Below, in pieces: positions 1 to 7,156 of a stretch of DNA of 17,245 nucleotides. The position numbers were made by a program, and so were the translations under genes. Location of the stretch: positions 1-17,245 of the forward strand of contig JAHWJJ010000026.1 of assembly GCA_019348475.1 (NCBI GenBank). Reading direction: 5' to 3'. Every line of letters begins with the position of its first letter. Within the stretch, counting starts at the first letter, position 1. Under the pieces are notes generated by a model. That model saw only the letters and a list, made by a program, of their open reading frames with translations, made no database searches and was not told the origin of the DNA. Source of the stretch: Gemmatimonadota bacterium. GTDB lineage: Bacteria; Gemmatimonadota; Gemmatimonadetes; Longimicrobiales; Longimicrobiaceae.

Positions 1-47
1 CCCTTCCCCCACGCAGTTTGTGGGGGAAGGGCCGGGGATGGGGGGCG
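1..47. repeat. Hairpin plus G-run repeat, partial copy
   Basis: A perfect 12-bp inverted repeat (1-12 with 20-31, 7-nt loop) is followed by four G-runs at 22-26, 29-31, 34-37 and 40-45 separated by only two bases each, which fits a G-quadruplex pattern. The same G-run segment recurs at 699-729 and 963-993, so this is a member of a local repeat family cut by the window edge. Confidence 0.8.
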
Positions 48-84
48 CTCGGCGGGCCGCTCGACCTCGCCCGAGGCGAGCCCG

Positions 85-122
85 TTGACAGGACTCGATT
101 CCGAAACTACACTGGTTACAGT
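85..122 (+). promoter_or_regulatory. Sigma70-type promoter with candidate Rrf2 operator
   Basis: TTGACA at 85-90 and TACACT at 108-113 are separated by exactly 17 bases, a near-consensus housekeeping promoter 29 bases before the regulator's ATG. An interrupted dyad, ACTG-GTTA-CAGT at 111-122, overlaps the -10 box and expected start, and GGTTACAGTT (114-123) resembles half-sites of Rrf2-type regulators. The placement suggests autorepression. The promoter is seen directly; the operator role is inference. Confidence 0.65.
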
Positions 123-141
123 TATCTGAACCGGAGTGTCG

Positions 142-627
142 ATGTCCGCGATCAGCAGCAGGATGGCGGTGGCGGTGCACGTGCTGGCGTACCTGGCGTG
201 GCGGCGCGACGAGCCCGTCACCTCGGAGCGCATGGCCGGCAGCGTGAACACCAACGCGGTGGTCGTGCGGCGCATCATGGGCGCGCTGCGCAACGCCGGG
301 CTGGTGTCCGTGCAGCCGGGCGTGGGCGGCGGCGCGCAGCTGGCCCGCGAGCCCCACGACATCACTTTGCTGGACGTCTACCGCGCCGTCGAAGAGAAGG
401 AGGAGCTGTTCGCCCTGCACTCCCAACCCTGCCGGCACTGCGACATCGGCAGCAACATTCGCCAGGTGCTGCAGGGCGTGTTCTGCCAGGCGCACCACGC
501 CATGCAGGGCGTGCTGGGCCAGGTCACCATCGCCGACGTCTTTCGCCAGGTGCAGCAGCAGGTGCGCGGCGGCGCATGCGCGGGGGCGGCGGACAGCCTC
601 GCCGCGGCGGGGACGCAGCACGCGTAA
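142..627 (+). CDS. Rrf2 family transcriptional regulator
   Basis: A 161-residue winged-helix regulator of the Rrf2 family, the usual length for the group. The N-terminal part is the DNA-binding domain: an SSRMAVAVHVLAYLA helix, recognition helix near residues 36-52 (NTNAVVVRRIMGALRNAG), then the G-rich wing PGVGGGAQLAR. The C-terminal dimerisation helix carries three cysteines (C97, C100, C115; Cx2Cx14C), spacing unlike the Fe-S ligands of IscR. This makes it closer to YwnA-like members, where only the C-x-x-G cysteine is usual, so an Fe-S cluster is possible but unproven. I chose ATG 142 over in-frame GTG 136 because GGAG at 133-136 is correctly spaced for it and would overlap the GTG. Its target is unknown. 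The next gene, an MFS transporter, is more than 600 bp away across repeats. Family call is sure, effector is not. Confidence 0.9.
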   Translation: MSAISSRMAVAVHVLAYLAWRRDEPVTSERMAGSVNTNAVVVRRIMGALRNAGLVSVQPGVGGGAQLAREPHDITLLDVYRAVEEKEELFALHSQPCRHCDIGSNIRQVLQGVFCQAHHAMQGVLGQVTIADVFRQVQQQVRGGACAGAADSLAAAGTQHA

Positions 628-686
628 GGGGCGGGTCCCCGGCCGTTTTTCCGCGGCTCGATCTGCAACCGGTTCGGATACAGACC

Positions 687-911
687 TTCCCCCACGGCGT
701 TTGTGGGGGAACGGCCGGGGATGGGGGGGCTGGCGACCGCGAGATACCAGACCGCTCGCCGCGGGCCCTCTCCCCCGCCAGGCCTTTCGCTCGTTCCTCG
801 CGACGGCTGGCGACCCCTCCCCCAACTGCGGGGGAGGGGTGGTGTGGAGCAGGGTTTCGTCCGCCCAGCGAAGTTCAACCTCCCCCAGGGGTTTTTGGGG
901 GAGGTCGCGAG
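687..911. repeat. Hairpin-rich intergenic repeat, copy 1
   Basis: This lies in the gene-free stretch 628-1265. It holds three hairpins in a row: TTCCCCCAC (687-695) with 703-711; an 11-bp perfect stem 813-823 with 830-840; and a 9-bp stem 878-886 with 897-905. The segment 752-900 matches 1018-1166 with only two visible substitutions (positions 847 and 856). Frames through it are open only because of the base composition; the text is repeated with non-coding-type changes, so I annotate no gene here. The rest of 628-686 and 912-962 shows nothing else. Confidence 0.8.
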
Positions 912-962
912 GCGACGAGCGGGCGGGGGCGCGGCTGGGACTGCCCACGATCGAACCACCCA

Positions 963-1177
963 GTTTGTGGGGGAAGGGCCGGGGATGGGGGGCGCCTGGC
1001 GGCCGCGAGAAACCAGGCCGCTCGCCGCGGGCCCTCTCCCCCGCCAGGCCTTTCGCTCGTTCCTCGCGACGGCTGGCGACCCCTCCCCCAACTGCGGGGG
1101 AGGGGTGGTGTGCAGCAGGGTGTCGTCCGCCCAGCGAAGTTCAACCTCCCCCAGGGGTTTTTGGGGAGGTCGCCGGG
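963..1177. repeat. Hairpin-rich intergenic repeat, copy 2
   Basis: Direct repeat of 699-911 at an offset of 264-266 bp. It starts with the G-run block (G5, G3, G4, G6 at 969-973, 976-978, 981-984, 987-992; a G-quadruplex pattern). It continues with the 11-bp hairpin at 1079-1089/1096-1106 and ends with a CCTCCCC/GGGGAGG hairpin that has lost one G relative to copy 1. The following 1178-1265 contains a slightly AT-richer leader of the MFS gene with TATGAA at 1230-1235 but no convincing -35 box. Confidence 0.8.
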
Positions 1178-1265
1178 GCGACGGGCGGGAGGGGCGGGGC
1201 TGCGGCGTCCCGGACTCCAGCCCTTTGTGTATGAACATTCGTTAAGAACTGCAAATCGGAGCGGG

Positions 1266-2636
1266 ATGGCGGGTCTTCGCATCAAATCGAACGTATTCAC
1301 CCGCCGCGAGTGGCTGCTGCTGCTGGTGCTGACGGCGGTGCAGTTCTGCCACATCCTGGACTTCGTGCTCATGATGCCGCTGGCGCCCATGCTCATGCGC
1401 TCGCTGCACGTCAGCGCGCGCGAGTTCGGGCTGCTGGTGTCGGCGTACACCTTCGCGGCCGCGGCGTCGGGGCTGCTGGCGGCGGCGTTCATGGACCGCT
1501 ACGACCGCAAGCGCATGCTGCTGTTCCTGCTGGCCGGGTTCGGCGTGGGTACGCTGCTGTGCGGACTGGCGGACGATTACCGGCTGCTGATGGGCGCCCG
1601 CGTGGTGGCGGGGTCGTTCGGCGGGGTGCTGGCCGGCGTGGTGTTCGCCATCGTGGGCGACTACATCCGCGCCGAGCGCCGCGGCACCGCCATGGGCGTG
1701 GTGATGGGCGGCTTCAGCGCGGCGTCCGTGCTGGGCCTCCCGTTCGGACTGGCGCTGGCGGAGCGGGGACGGTGGGAGACGCCCTTCCTGTTCCTGGCGG
1801 GGGTGACCGCCGTGGTGTTCGTCTTCGGGGCCGTGGCGCTGCCGCCCATGCGCGGCCACCTTACGGGGCGCCGCAAGGACGATCCCGCGCCCTTCGCCGA
1901 GCTGTGGCGCGTGGCGCGCGAGCCGCGGCACGTGCGGGCGTTCGCGCTGACCGTGGCCATCATGTTCTCCGCCTTCAGCGTGGTGCCCTTTTTGAGCGCC
2001 TACCTGGTGGAGAACGTGGGAATGCCGGAAACGCGGCTGGACCTGATCTACCTGGTGGGCGGGCTGGGGACCATCATCACCGGGCCCTTTCTGTGGGGCC
2101 CGCTGGCGGACCGCTTCGGGCACGCGCGCGTCTTCACCGCGGCCGCCATGCTCAGCATCATCCCCATCGCCGCCGTCACCAACCTGCCGCGCGTGTCGCT
2201 GCCCGTCATCCTGCTGGTGACCACGGGGATGATGGTGATGGCGTCCGGGCGGATGATCTCGGTGACCGCGCTGATCACCGGGGTGGTGGAGCCGCGGCGG
2301 CGGGGGAGCTTCATGACGCTGAACTCCAGCATTCAGCAGGGCGCGGCGGGGCTGGCGGCGTTCGCGGCGGGGATGATGATCGGCGGGGGCGAGGGGCGGC
2401 CGCTGACGGGGTATTCCACGGTGGGATTCGTGGCGATCGGGGCCACGCTGGTGACGCTGGCGCTGGTGCGAACGCTGCGGCAGGCGCAGCCCGCCCCGGC
2501 CTTTTCGCCCTACGAAGGGACCGGCGCTCCGCCGCTGGCCGCGCCGCTGGAGACGCCGCGCGAGCCCACGCAGGACGCGCCGCGCCGCCGCGCCGGCGAC
2601 CGCCGGCGCCACCCGGCCGCCGCCGCGGAGGAGTGA
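1266..2636 (+). CDS. MFS transporter
   Basis: A 456-residue inner-membrane secondary transporter of the major facilitator superfamily, probably a proton-driven exporter; the substrate cannot be read from sequence. Twelve hydrophobic segments can be traced between residues 15 and 402. The loop between helices 2 and 3 has the motif-A signature DRYDRKRM (77-84), and the equivalent loop between helices 8 and 9 repeats it as GPLADRFGHAR (278-288), the internal duplication expected of MFS. A charged central loop (about 196-222) separates the two halves. After the last helix there is a Pro/Arg/Ala-rich cytoplasmic tail (407-456) of low complexity. ATG 1266 follows GGAG at 1258-1261; the same frame is open far upstream through the repeats, but nothing there looks like protein. 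It could be part of the regulator's regulon, though the distance argues for caution. Confidence 0.9.
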   Translation: MAGLRIKSNVFTRREWLLLLVLTAVQFCHILDFVLMMPLAPMLMRSLHVSAREFGLLVSAYTFAAAASGLLAAAFMDRYDRKRMLLFLLAGFGVGTLLCGLADDYRLLMGARVVAGSFGGVLAGVVFAIVGDYIRAERRGTAMGVVMGGFSAASVLGLPFGLALAERGRWETPFLFLAGVTAVVFVFGAVALPPMRGHLTGRRKDDPAPFAELWRVAREPRHVRAFALTVAIMFSAFSVVPFLSAYLVENVGMPETRLDLIYLVGGLGTIITGPFLWGPLADRFGHARVFTAAAMLSIIPIAAVTNLPRVSLPVILLVTTGMMVMASGRMISVTALITGVVEPRRRGSFMTLNSSIQQGAAGLAAFAAGMMIGGGEGRPLTGYSTVGFVAIGATLVTLALVRTLRQAQPAPAFSPYEGTGAPPLAAPLETPREPTQDAPRRRAGDRRRHPAAAAEE

Positions 2637-2642
2637 GATGGG

Positions 2643-2690
2643 AGTGCGTGAGTGCGTGAGTGCGTGAGTGCGTGAGTGCGTGAGAGCGGA
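2643..2690 (+). repeat. AGTGCGTG octamer array 1
   Basis: Five perfect tandem copies of AGTGCGTG (2643-2682) followed by one decayed copy, beginning only seven bases after the MFS stop codon. The same octamer recurs in arrays at 4702-4811 and, inverted, at 4841-4880, so the ABC transporter gene sits between them. Unit length 8 without spacers rules out CRISPR. The remaining 2691-2843 before the ABC gene shows nothing recognisable beyond GGAAAG at 2830-2835. Confidence 0.95.
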
Positions 2691-2843
2691 AGGCCGGGTC
2701 GGCGGGACCACCGCGCTGCTGCTGGGGGAAAGCGCCGAAACTGTGGCGATGAGGCCGCGCGACTCCAGCCCGCGCAGGCGGACTTCGCGAATTTCCAGCG
2801 GCGAATTCATTCGCTCCTGGGCCTTGCATGGAAAGACGACGTG

Positions 2844-4697
2844 ATGGCAGACGACGCAACGAAGGCGGCGACAAAGCCGAAGCCCCTGCGCAACCCCGAG
2901 GCGTGGCGGGAGGCGAAGCGCCTGATGTGGGCGCACCGCCGCTACCTGGGCATCGGGCTGGTGCTGATGGTGGTGAGCCGGGTGGCGGGGCTGGTCCCCG
3001 CCGCCAGCTCCAAGTACCTCATCGACACCGTCCTGGCGCCGCCGGGGCGGCCGGGGCTGCTGCTGCCCCTGGCCGGCGCGGTGCTGCTGGCCACGGTGAT
3101 CCAGGGCGTCACCAGCTTCGCGCTGTCGCAGGTCATCAGCGTCACGGCGCAGCACGCCATCACCAACATGCGGCGGCGGGTGCAGGCGCACATCACGCGG
3201 CTCCCCATCCGCTACTTCGACAGCACGCAGGTGGGCGTGCTGGTGTCGCGGGTGATGAACGACGCCGAGGGAATCCGCAACCTGGTGGGCACCGGCATCG
3301 TGCAGCTGGTGGGCAGCGTGTTCACGGCGACGCTGGCGCTGGTGGCGCTGCTGTACCTGAACTGGGTGCTCACCGCCGCCATCATGGTGATCCTGGCCGC
3401 CTTCGGCTTCACCATGAGCACCACCTTCAAGAAGCTGCGCCCCATCTTCCGCGAGCGCGGCGAGATCACGGCGCAGGTGAACGGGCGGCTGACGGAGACG
3501 CTGGGCGGCATTCGCGTCGTAAAGGCGTACGGCACCGAAAAGCGCGAGCAGCGCGTGTTCGCGCGCGGCGCACACGGCCTCTTCCGCAACATCGCGCGCT
3601 CCATCACCGGCATCTCCACCGTATCGTCCGTGGGCACGGTGGTGATCGGCGCGGTCTCGCTGGCGGTGATCGTCATCGGCGGGCGCGCCATCCTGAACGG
3701 CGAGATGACGCTGGGCGACCTGTTCGCCTTCGTCTTCTTTACCGGGCTGCTGGCGGCGCCGGTGATGCAGATCGCCTCCATCGGCACGCAGGTGAGCGAG
3801 GCGTTCGCGGGGCTGGACCGCATCCGCGAGGTGATGGGGATGCGGACGGAAGACCAGGAGGACCGCGACCGGGCGCCGCTGGGCCGCATCGAGGGCGACG
3901 TGCGGCTGCGGGACGTGTGGTACGAGTACAACGAGGGGCAGCCCGTGCTGCGCGGCATCGACCTGCACGTGCCGCCGGGAACCACCACTGCGCTGGTGGG
4001 GAGCAGCGGCAGCGGCAAGAGCACGCTGGTGAGCCTGGTGATGGCGTTCAATCAGCCCACCCGCGGCCAGGTGCTCATCGACGGACGCGACCTGGGCGAG
4101 CTGAAGCTGGCGGACTACCGGGCGCAGTTGGGCGTGGTGCTGCAGGAAAACTTCCTGTTCGACGGCACCGTGGCCGACAACATCCGCTTTGCCCGGCCCG
4201 ACGCCACGCGCGCGGAGATCGAGGAGGTGGCGCGCGTGGCCAACGCGCACGACTTCATCAGCGACTTCGCCGAGGGGTACGACACCGTGGTGGGCGAGCG
4301 GGGGATCAAGCTGAGCGGCGGCCAGCGGCAGCGGATCGCCATTGCGCGGGCGCTCCTGGCGGACCCGCGCATCCTGATCCTGGACGAGGCCACCAGTTCG
4401 CTGGACAGCGAGAGCGAGTTCAAGATCCAGGAAGGGCTTCGCCGGCTGCGGCAGGGGCGCACCGCGTTCGTCATCGCGCACCGCCTGTCCACCATCCGCA
4501 GCGCGCACCAGATCGCGGTGCTGGAGGCCGGCCAGGTGGTGGAGCGCGGGACGCACGCGCAATTGATGGCGCTGGGCGGCCGCTACCGCGAGCTGCACGA
4601 CCGCCAGTACGCGCTGGAAAGCGACCGCTTCATCAACCCCGGCGAGGACTTTACCCCCGAGCCCGACTTCGCCGCCGCGTCCGCGGGAGACGACTGA
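2844..4697 (+). CDS. ABC exporter half-transporter, MsbA-type (TMD-NBD)
   Basis: A 617-residue ATP-driven exporter subunit that would act as a homodimer in the inner membrane, moving lipid or drug-like substrates outward. The transmembrane domain (about 30-325) has six hydrophobic segments and the usual RYFD coupling-helix motif (123-126). The nucleotide-binding domain (about 350-590) is complete: Walker A GSSGSGKST (386-394), Q-loop Q434, signature LSGGQ (490-494), Walker B LILDEA (511-516), D-loop SSLD (518-521) and H-loop H546. All catalytic residues are present, so it should be active. Start at ATG 2844, eight bases after GGAAAG; an adjacent GTG at 2841 is possible. Closest families are lipid A/MsbA and multidrug BmrA-type exporters; sequence alone does not separate them. 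The gene is isolated between octamer arrays, with no partner half-transporter nearby. Confidence 0.95.
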   Translation: MADDATKAATKPKPLRNPEAWREAKRLMWAHRRYLGIGLVLMVVSRVAGLVPAASSKYLIDTVLAPPGRPGLLLPLAGAVLLATVIQGVTSFALSQVISVTAQHAITNMRRRVQAHITRLPIRYFDSTQVGVLVSRVMNDAEGIRNLVGTGIVQLVGSVFTATLALVALLYLNWVLTAAIMVILAAFGFTMSTTFKKLRPIFRERGEITAQVNGRLTETLGGIRVVKAYGTEKREQRVFARGAHGLFRNIARSITGISTVSSVGTVVIGAVSLAVIVIGGRAILNGEMTLGDLFAFVFFTGLLAAPVMQIASIGTQVSEAFAGLDRIREVMGMRTEDQEDRDRAPLGRIEGDVRLRDVWYEYNEGQPVLRGIDLHVPPGTTTALVGSSGSGKSTLVSLVMAFNQPTRGQVLIDGRDLGELKLADYRAQLGVVLQENFLFDGTVADNIRFARPDATRAEIEEVARVANAHDFISDFAEGYDTVVGERGIKLSGGQRQRIAIARALLADPRILILDEATSSLDSESEFKIQEGLRRLRQGRTAFVIAHRLSTIRSAHQIAVLEAGQVVERGTHAQLMALGGRYRELHDRQYALESDRFINPGEDFTPEPDFAAASAGDD

Positions 4698-4701
4698 GGA
4701 A

Positions 4702-4811
4702 AGTGCGTTAGTGCGTTAGTGCGTTAGTGCGTTAGTGCGGGAGTGCGGCGTGCGTCGGTGCGTGGGTGCGTGGGTGCGTGGGTGCGTGGGTGCGTGGGTG
4801 CGTGGGTGCGG
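4702..4811 (+). repeat. Octamer array 2 (AGTGCGTT then GTGCGTGG)
   Basis: About 14 tandem octamers starting four bases after the ABC stop codon: four AGTGCGTT, then AGTGCGGG and AGTGCGGC, GTGCGTCG, then six identical GTGCGTGG (4758-4805) and a partial unit. The homogenised right half and graded left half look like an array growing by slippage. The stretch 4718-4749 is complementary to 4848-4879 (29 of 32 positions). Confidence 0.95.
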
Positions 4812-4840
4812 AATCGCGAGGTGCCGATCGCCTCCCACTT

Positions 4841-4880
4841 CCGCACTCCCGCACTCCCGCACTCACGCACTCACGCACTT
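4841..4880 (-). repeat. Octamer array 3, inverted
   Basis: Five octamers, three CCGCACTC and two ACGCACTY, are the reverse complement of arrays 1 and 2. With 4718-4749 they can form a near-perfect 32-bp stem enclosing a 98-base loop of GTGCGTGG units. This could fold in RNA downstream of the ABC gene and work as a transcript end or barrier, although no T-run follows. The 30 bases between arrays 2 and 3 show nothing. Confidence 0.9.
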
Positions 4881-4889
4881 TCGTTTTCA

Positions 4890-4918
4890 TTGCCAGCCGG
4901 CGCGAACGGGCGTATCCT
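4890..4918 (+). promoter_or_regulatory. Sigma70-type promoter for the TPR gene
   Basis: TTGCCA (4890-4895) and TATCCT (4913-4918) with a 17-base spacer, starting just after octamer array 3. This predicts a leader of about 85 bases before the ATG at 5010. The gene has no Shine-Dalgarno sequence. Four to five of six positions match consensus in each box. Confidence 0.6.
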
Positions 4919-5009
4919 CCACCTGCCGCGGCACTGCCGCGCGCCCCGTTCCGGGACGCTTCGCGGCGCTCCCGCATTCCGGCTTCCGCGCCCCCTTCCC
5001 TCCATCGTC

Positions 5010-6143
5010 ATGCGCACGCTCTTCATTCTCGCTGCCCTGGTCACCGCGGCGGCCGCGCTCCCCTGCCGCGGCGCGGCGCAGCCGGAGCCCCCGCGTCCCG
5101 GGCTCCCGCGCGGCGCCGATCCGAACGACTGGGAGGTGTACTTCGACGAGGGGAACCGGCTGTTCGAGCGCTTTCCGGCCCGCGCCGGCGCCGCGTTCTA
5201 CTGGGCCGCGCGGCTGGACCCCACGCGCGCCGAGCCGCTGTTCGCGCAGTGGGCCGCGTTCTACGCCCGCAGCGAGGGGACGTGGCTGGCGTACCTGCAG
5301 GAGGACGCGGAGTTCATGCGCAGGCCGGACGTGATCGAGAACGAAACCCTGGTGATGCGCGCGTTCCGCCGCAACCCGTTCGTGCACCGCGGGTTCGAGG
5401 CGGCGCTCTACGCCGGGCTGGGACGGCGGCTGCGCTGGGACGGCGCCACCACCGCGTTCATGGACTACGGAAAGGGCGACTTTCGCCGGGCGGCGGACGG
5501 GTTCGGGCGGCTGGTGCGCGCGAACCCCGTCCGCAACGCCCGCTTTCGCCAGTGGCGGGCGCTCGCGTTCGTGGGGGCCGGCCAGCTGGACAGCGCGGCG
5601 GTGGAGCTGACGGAGCTGCTGGCCACGCTGCGCCGGGAAGACACGGCGGCCCTGGCGTACTACTACGAGTCCAAGGCGCTGCAGGAGTACGCGCTGGGCA
5701 TGCTGCACGAGGCACGCGGCCGCCCGGCCGATGCGCGGCGCGCGTGGGAGCGGGCGCTGGAGGAGGACCTGTCCATGTACCCGGCCCGCGCGGCGCTGGG
5801 CCGCCTCTCCCTTCGCGAACGCAAGGCGGGCGAGGCGGTGGAGCACCTGACGCACGCCGTGGAGGCCGCACCCCGGGACGCGGTGATGCACTACGAGCAC
5901 GGCAACGCGCTGATCGCCGGCAACCGCCGCGACGACGCCATCGCGGCGTACCAGCGCGCCATCCAGCTGGAGCCGCACTTCGCCGACCCCTACCTGCGGC
6001 TGGGGATCGCCTTCGACAACGCCGGCGAGCCGGAGAAGGCCGCGTTCGCGTACCGCGCGTACCTGGATCGTGCCCCCCGGCGGCAGGCCGCCGAGATCCG
6101 GCGCGCCCACGAACGCCTTGCCGCCCTGGCCCAGGCGCGCTGA
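5010..6143 (+). CDS. Exported TPR-repeat protein
   Basis: A 377-residue protein with an N-terminal signal sequence: hydrophobic core at about 3-17 and a likely signal peptidase I site after GAAQ (21-24). C19 is preceded by proline, so it does not make a good lipobox. The mature part is helical. An N-terminal region (about 40-150) of degenerate repeats is rich in Trp and Tyr, and clear tetratricopeptide repeats follow at about 153-172, 225-256, 258-289, 292-323 and 326-357, with the typical A-Y-x-x-A-I-x-L-x-P pattern. TPR proteins are protein-binding scaffolds; this one should act in the periplasm or at the outer membrane. The next gene starts 35 bases downstream on the same strand and also encodes an exported protein, so the two are probably co-transcribed. 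No more specific function can be assigned. ATG 5010 is chosen because the signal peptide begins there. Confidence 0.85.
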   Translation: MRTLFILAALVTAAAALPCRGAAQPEPPRPGLPRGADPNDWEVYFDEGNRLFERFPARAGAAFYWAARLDPTRAEPLFAQWAAFYARSEGTWLAYLQEDAEFMRRPDVIENETLVMRAFRRNPFVHRGFEAALYAGLGRRLRWDGATTAFMDYGKGDFRRAADGFGRLVRANPVRNARFRQWRALAFVGAGQLDSAAVELTELLATLRREDTAALAYYYESKALQEYALGMLHEARGRPADARRAWERALEEDLSMYPARAALGRLSLRERKAGEAVEHLTHAVEAAPRDAVMHYEHGNALIAGNRRDDAIAAYQRAIQLEPHFADPYLRLGIAFDNAGEPEKAAFAYRAYLDRAPRRQAAEIRRAHERLAALAQAR

Positions 6144-6178
6144 CCGTCCCCATCACCAGAACCCGCACCCGCACCCCT

Positions 6179-6949
6179 ATGCGCACGCTGCTGCCGGCCC
6201 TGCTGGCCATCGCCGTCGCCGCCCCCGCCCTCGCGCAGGAAGACGGATTCAATCCCGTCATCCAGGTGAAGTACGCGGCGCCGCCGCGGGCCGTCTACCT
6301 GGCCGCGATGGATGCGCTGGAGGCGCGCGGAGTGACCATCCGCGCCCGGATGCTGGACCAGGCCCTGCTCACCCTGCCGGACTTCGGGAGCGCGCAGCCG
6401 GGCGCGGGTGACACGGCCACCGTCATGCTGGTCGAGATCGAGCCGGCGGGCGATTCCACGCAGATCGTCATCCAGGCCCGCCTGGTCACCGGCGACGGAA
6501 AGGTGGTGAGCAACCCGCACGACCGGTCGCTGGCGCGCGTGCTGGTCGCGGAAACGATGATCTCCGCGGCGGTGGACACGGCCATGGACGCGCTGCCGCC
6601 GGGGACCGGGGCGGCGGACCCGCGCGAGGCAACGGACGCGTACGGCTACGGGCGCGGCAACCCCATCCAGGTGGGCGGCGGCAGCGAGAGCGGCGCGGCC
6701 AACCAGCGGCGCTGGCTGGACGCGCTCCGTGGTCCGCGCGGCGAGCCCGTGCGCTACCGCCGCCTGGGGAGTTGCTGCCACTACGAGGCGAACGGGTCGC
6801 AGGGCGTCCTGGACGCGTACCAGGTTACCTACCCCGGGCTGGAGAAGCCGGTGGTGCTCTACATGGACATGTACGCGAAGTCCGCCGTCCCCCCCGCCCC
6901 GCCGGAAGGATTCACCGCCGCGCCGCCCGCCGCGCCGTCGACCGACTGA
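6179..6949 (+). CDS. Exported protein with C-terminal GSCC domain
   Basis: A 256-residue secreted protein with a clean signal peptide (MRTLLPALLAIAVAAPALAQ, cleavage after A19 or Q20). Residues 25-140 look like an alpha/beta domain that alternates strand and helix. Residues 160-233 form a distinct conserved-looking block: IQVGGG (163-168), GPRGEPVRYRRLGSCC (185-200), then LDAYQVTYPG and VVLYMDMY. From memory, the same block occurs in small Bacteroidota lipoproteins that databases often label 2-dehydro-3-deoxyphosphooctonate aldolase; it bears no likeness to KdsA, so I regard that name as a misannotation. The vicinal C199-C200 pair could form an unusual disulfide or bind metal. The tail after 236 is Pro/Ala-rich. 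It lies 35 bases after the TPR gene and likely shares its promoter. Function unknown. Confidence 0.75.
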   Translation: MRTLLPALLAIAVAAPALAQEDGFNPVIQVKYAAPPRAVYLAAMDALEARGVTIRARMLDQALLTLPDFGSAQPGAGDTATVMLVEIEPAGDSTQIVIQARLVTGDGKVVSNPHDRSLARVLVAETMISAAVDTAMDALPPGTGAADPREATDAYGYGRGNPIQVGGGSESGAANQRRWLDALRGPRGEPVRYRRLGSCCHYEANGSQGVLDAYQVTYPGLEKPVVLYMDMYAKSAVPPAPPEGFTAAPPAAPSTD

Positions 6950-7156
6950 CTACCGGAAGGATTGTTTTCCCGGACCCGGCCCGACGGCGAGGCAGGTTTG
7001 CGGACCGGGCTCGAATGCCAGGCAGGAGGCGAAGGACGCGAGGGGTTTCGAATCGCGGGCAACGGTACGCGTCCACTCTCCCGGGGCTTCGCTTCGCCAC
7101 GTATCTTGTGCGGCGTCGTGCAGCCGCCACCATCAACCCGACCAGGGGAGCTGGGC

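Noticed and set aside
628..655. Intrinsic terminator after the Rrf2 gene
   Set aside because: A GGGG/CCCC stem of only four base pairs lies near TTTTT, but eight-plus bases separate stem and T-run.
18..1265. Upstream extension of the MFS frame, and other open frames in the 628-1265 repeats
   Set aside because: They cross the regulator gene in another frame and the hairpin repeats; the protein text simply mirrors the repeat, and a good start lies at 1266.
1242..4598. A minus-strand open frame of more than 1100 codons opposite the MFS and ABC genes
   Set aside because: It is the antisense shadow of two well-recognised plus-strand genes in GC-rich DNA; its translation is His/Gln/Arg-rich with no domain.
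2643..4880. CRISPR array
   Set aside because: The repeats are 8-bp units head to tail without spacers, and no cas gene is present.
4735..5009. Coding frames through octamer array 2
   Set aside because: The array is open in several frames only because the octamer lacks stops; the signal peptide and promoter place the real start at 5010.
6179..6949. KDO-8-phosphate synthase (aldolase)
   Set aside because: The family label sometimes given to similar proteins does not fit: there is a signal peptide, no TIM-barrel length and no KdsA motif.
7079..7107. Promoter for the DinB-family gene (TATCTT at 7102-7107)
   Set aside because: The -10 box is plausible, but no acceptable -35 sequence is found at 16-18 bases.
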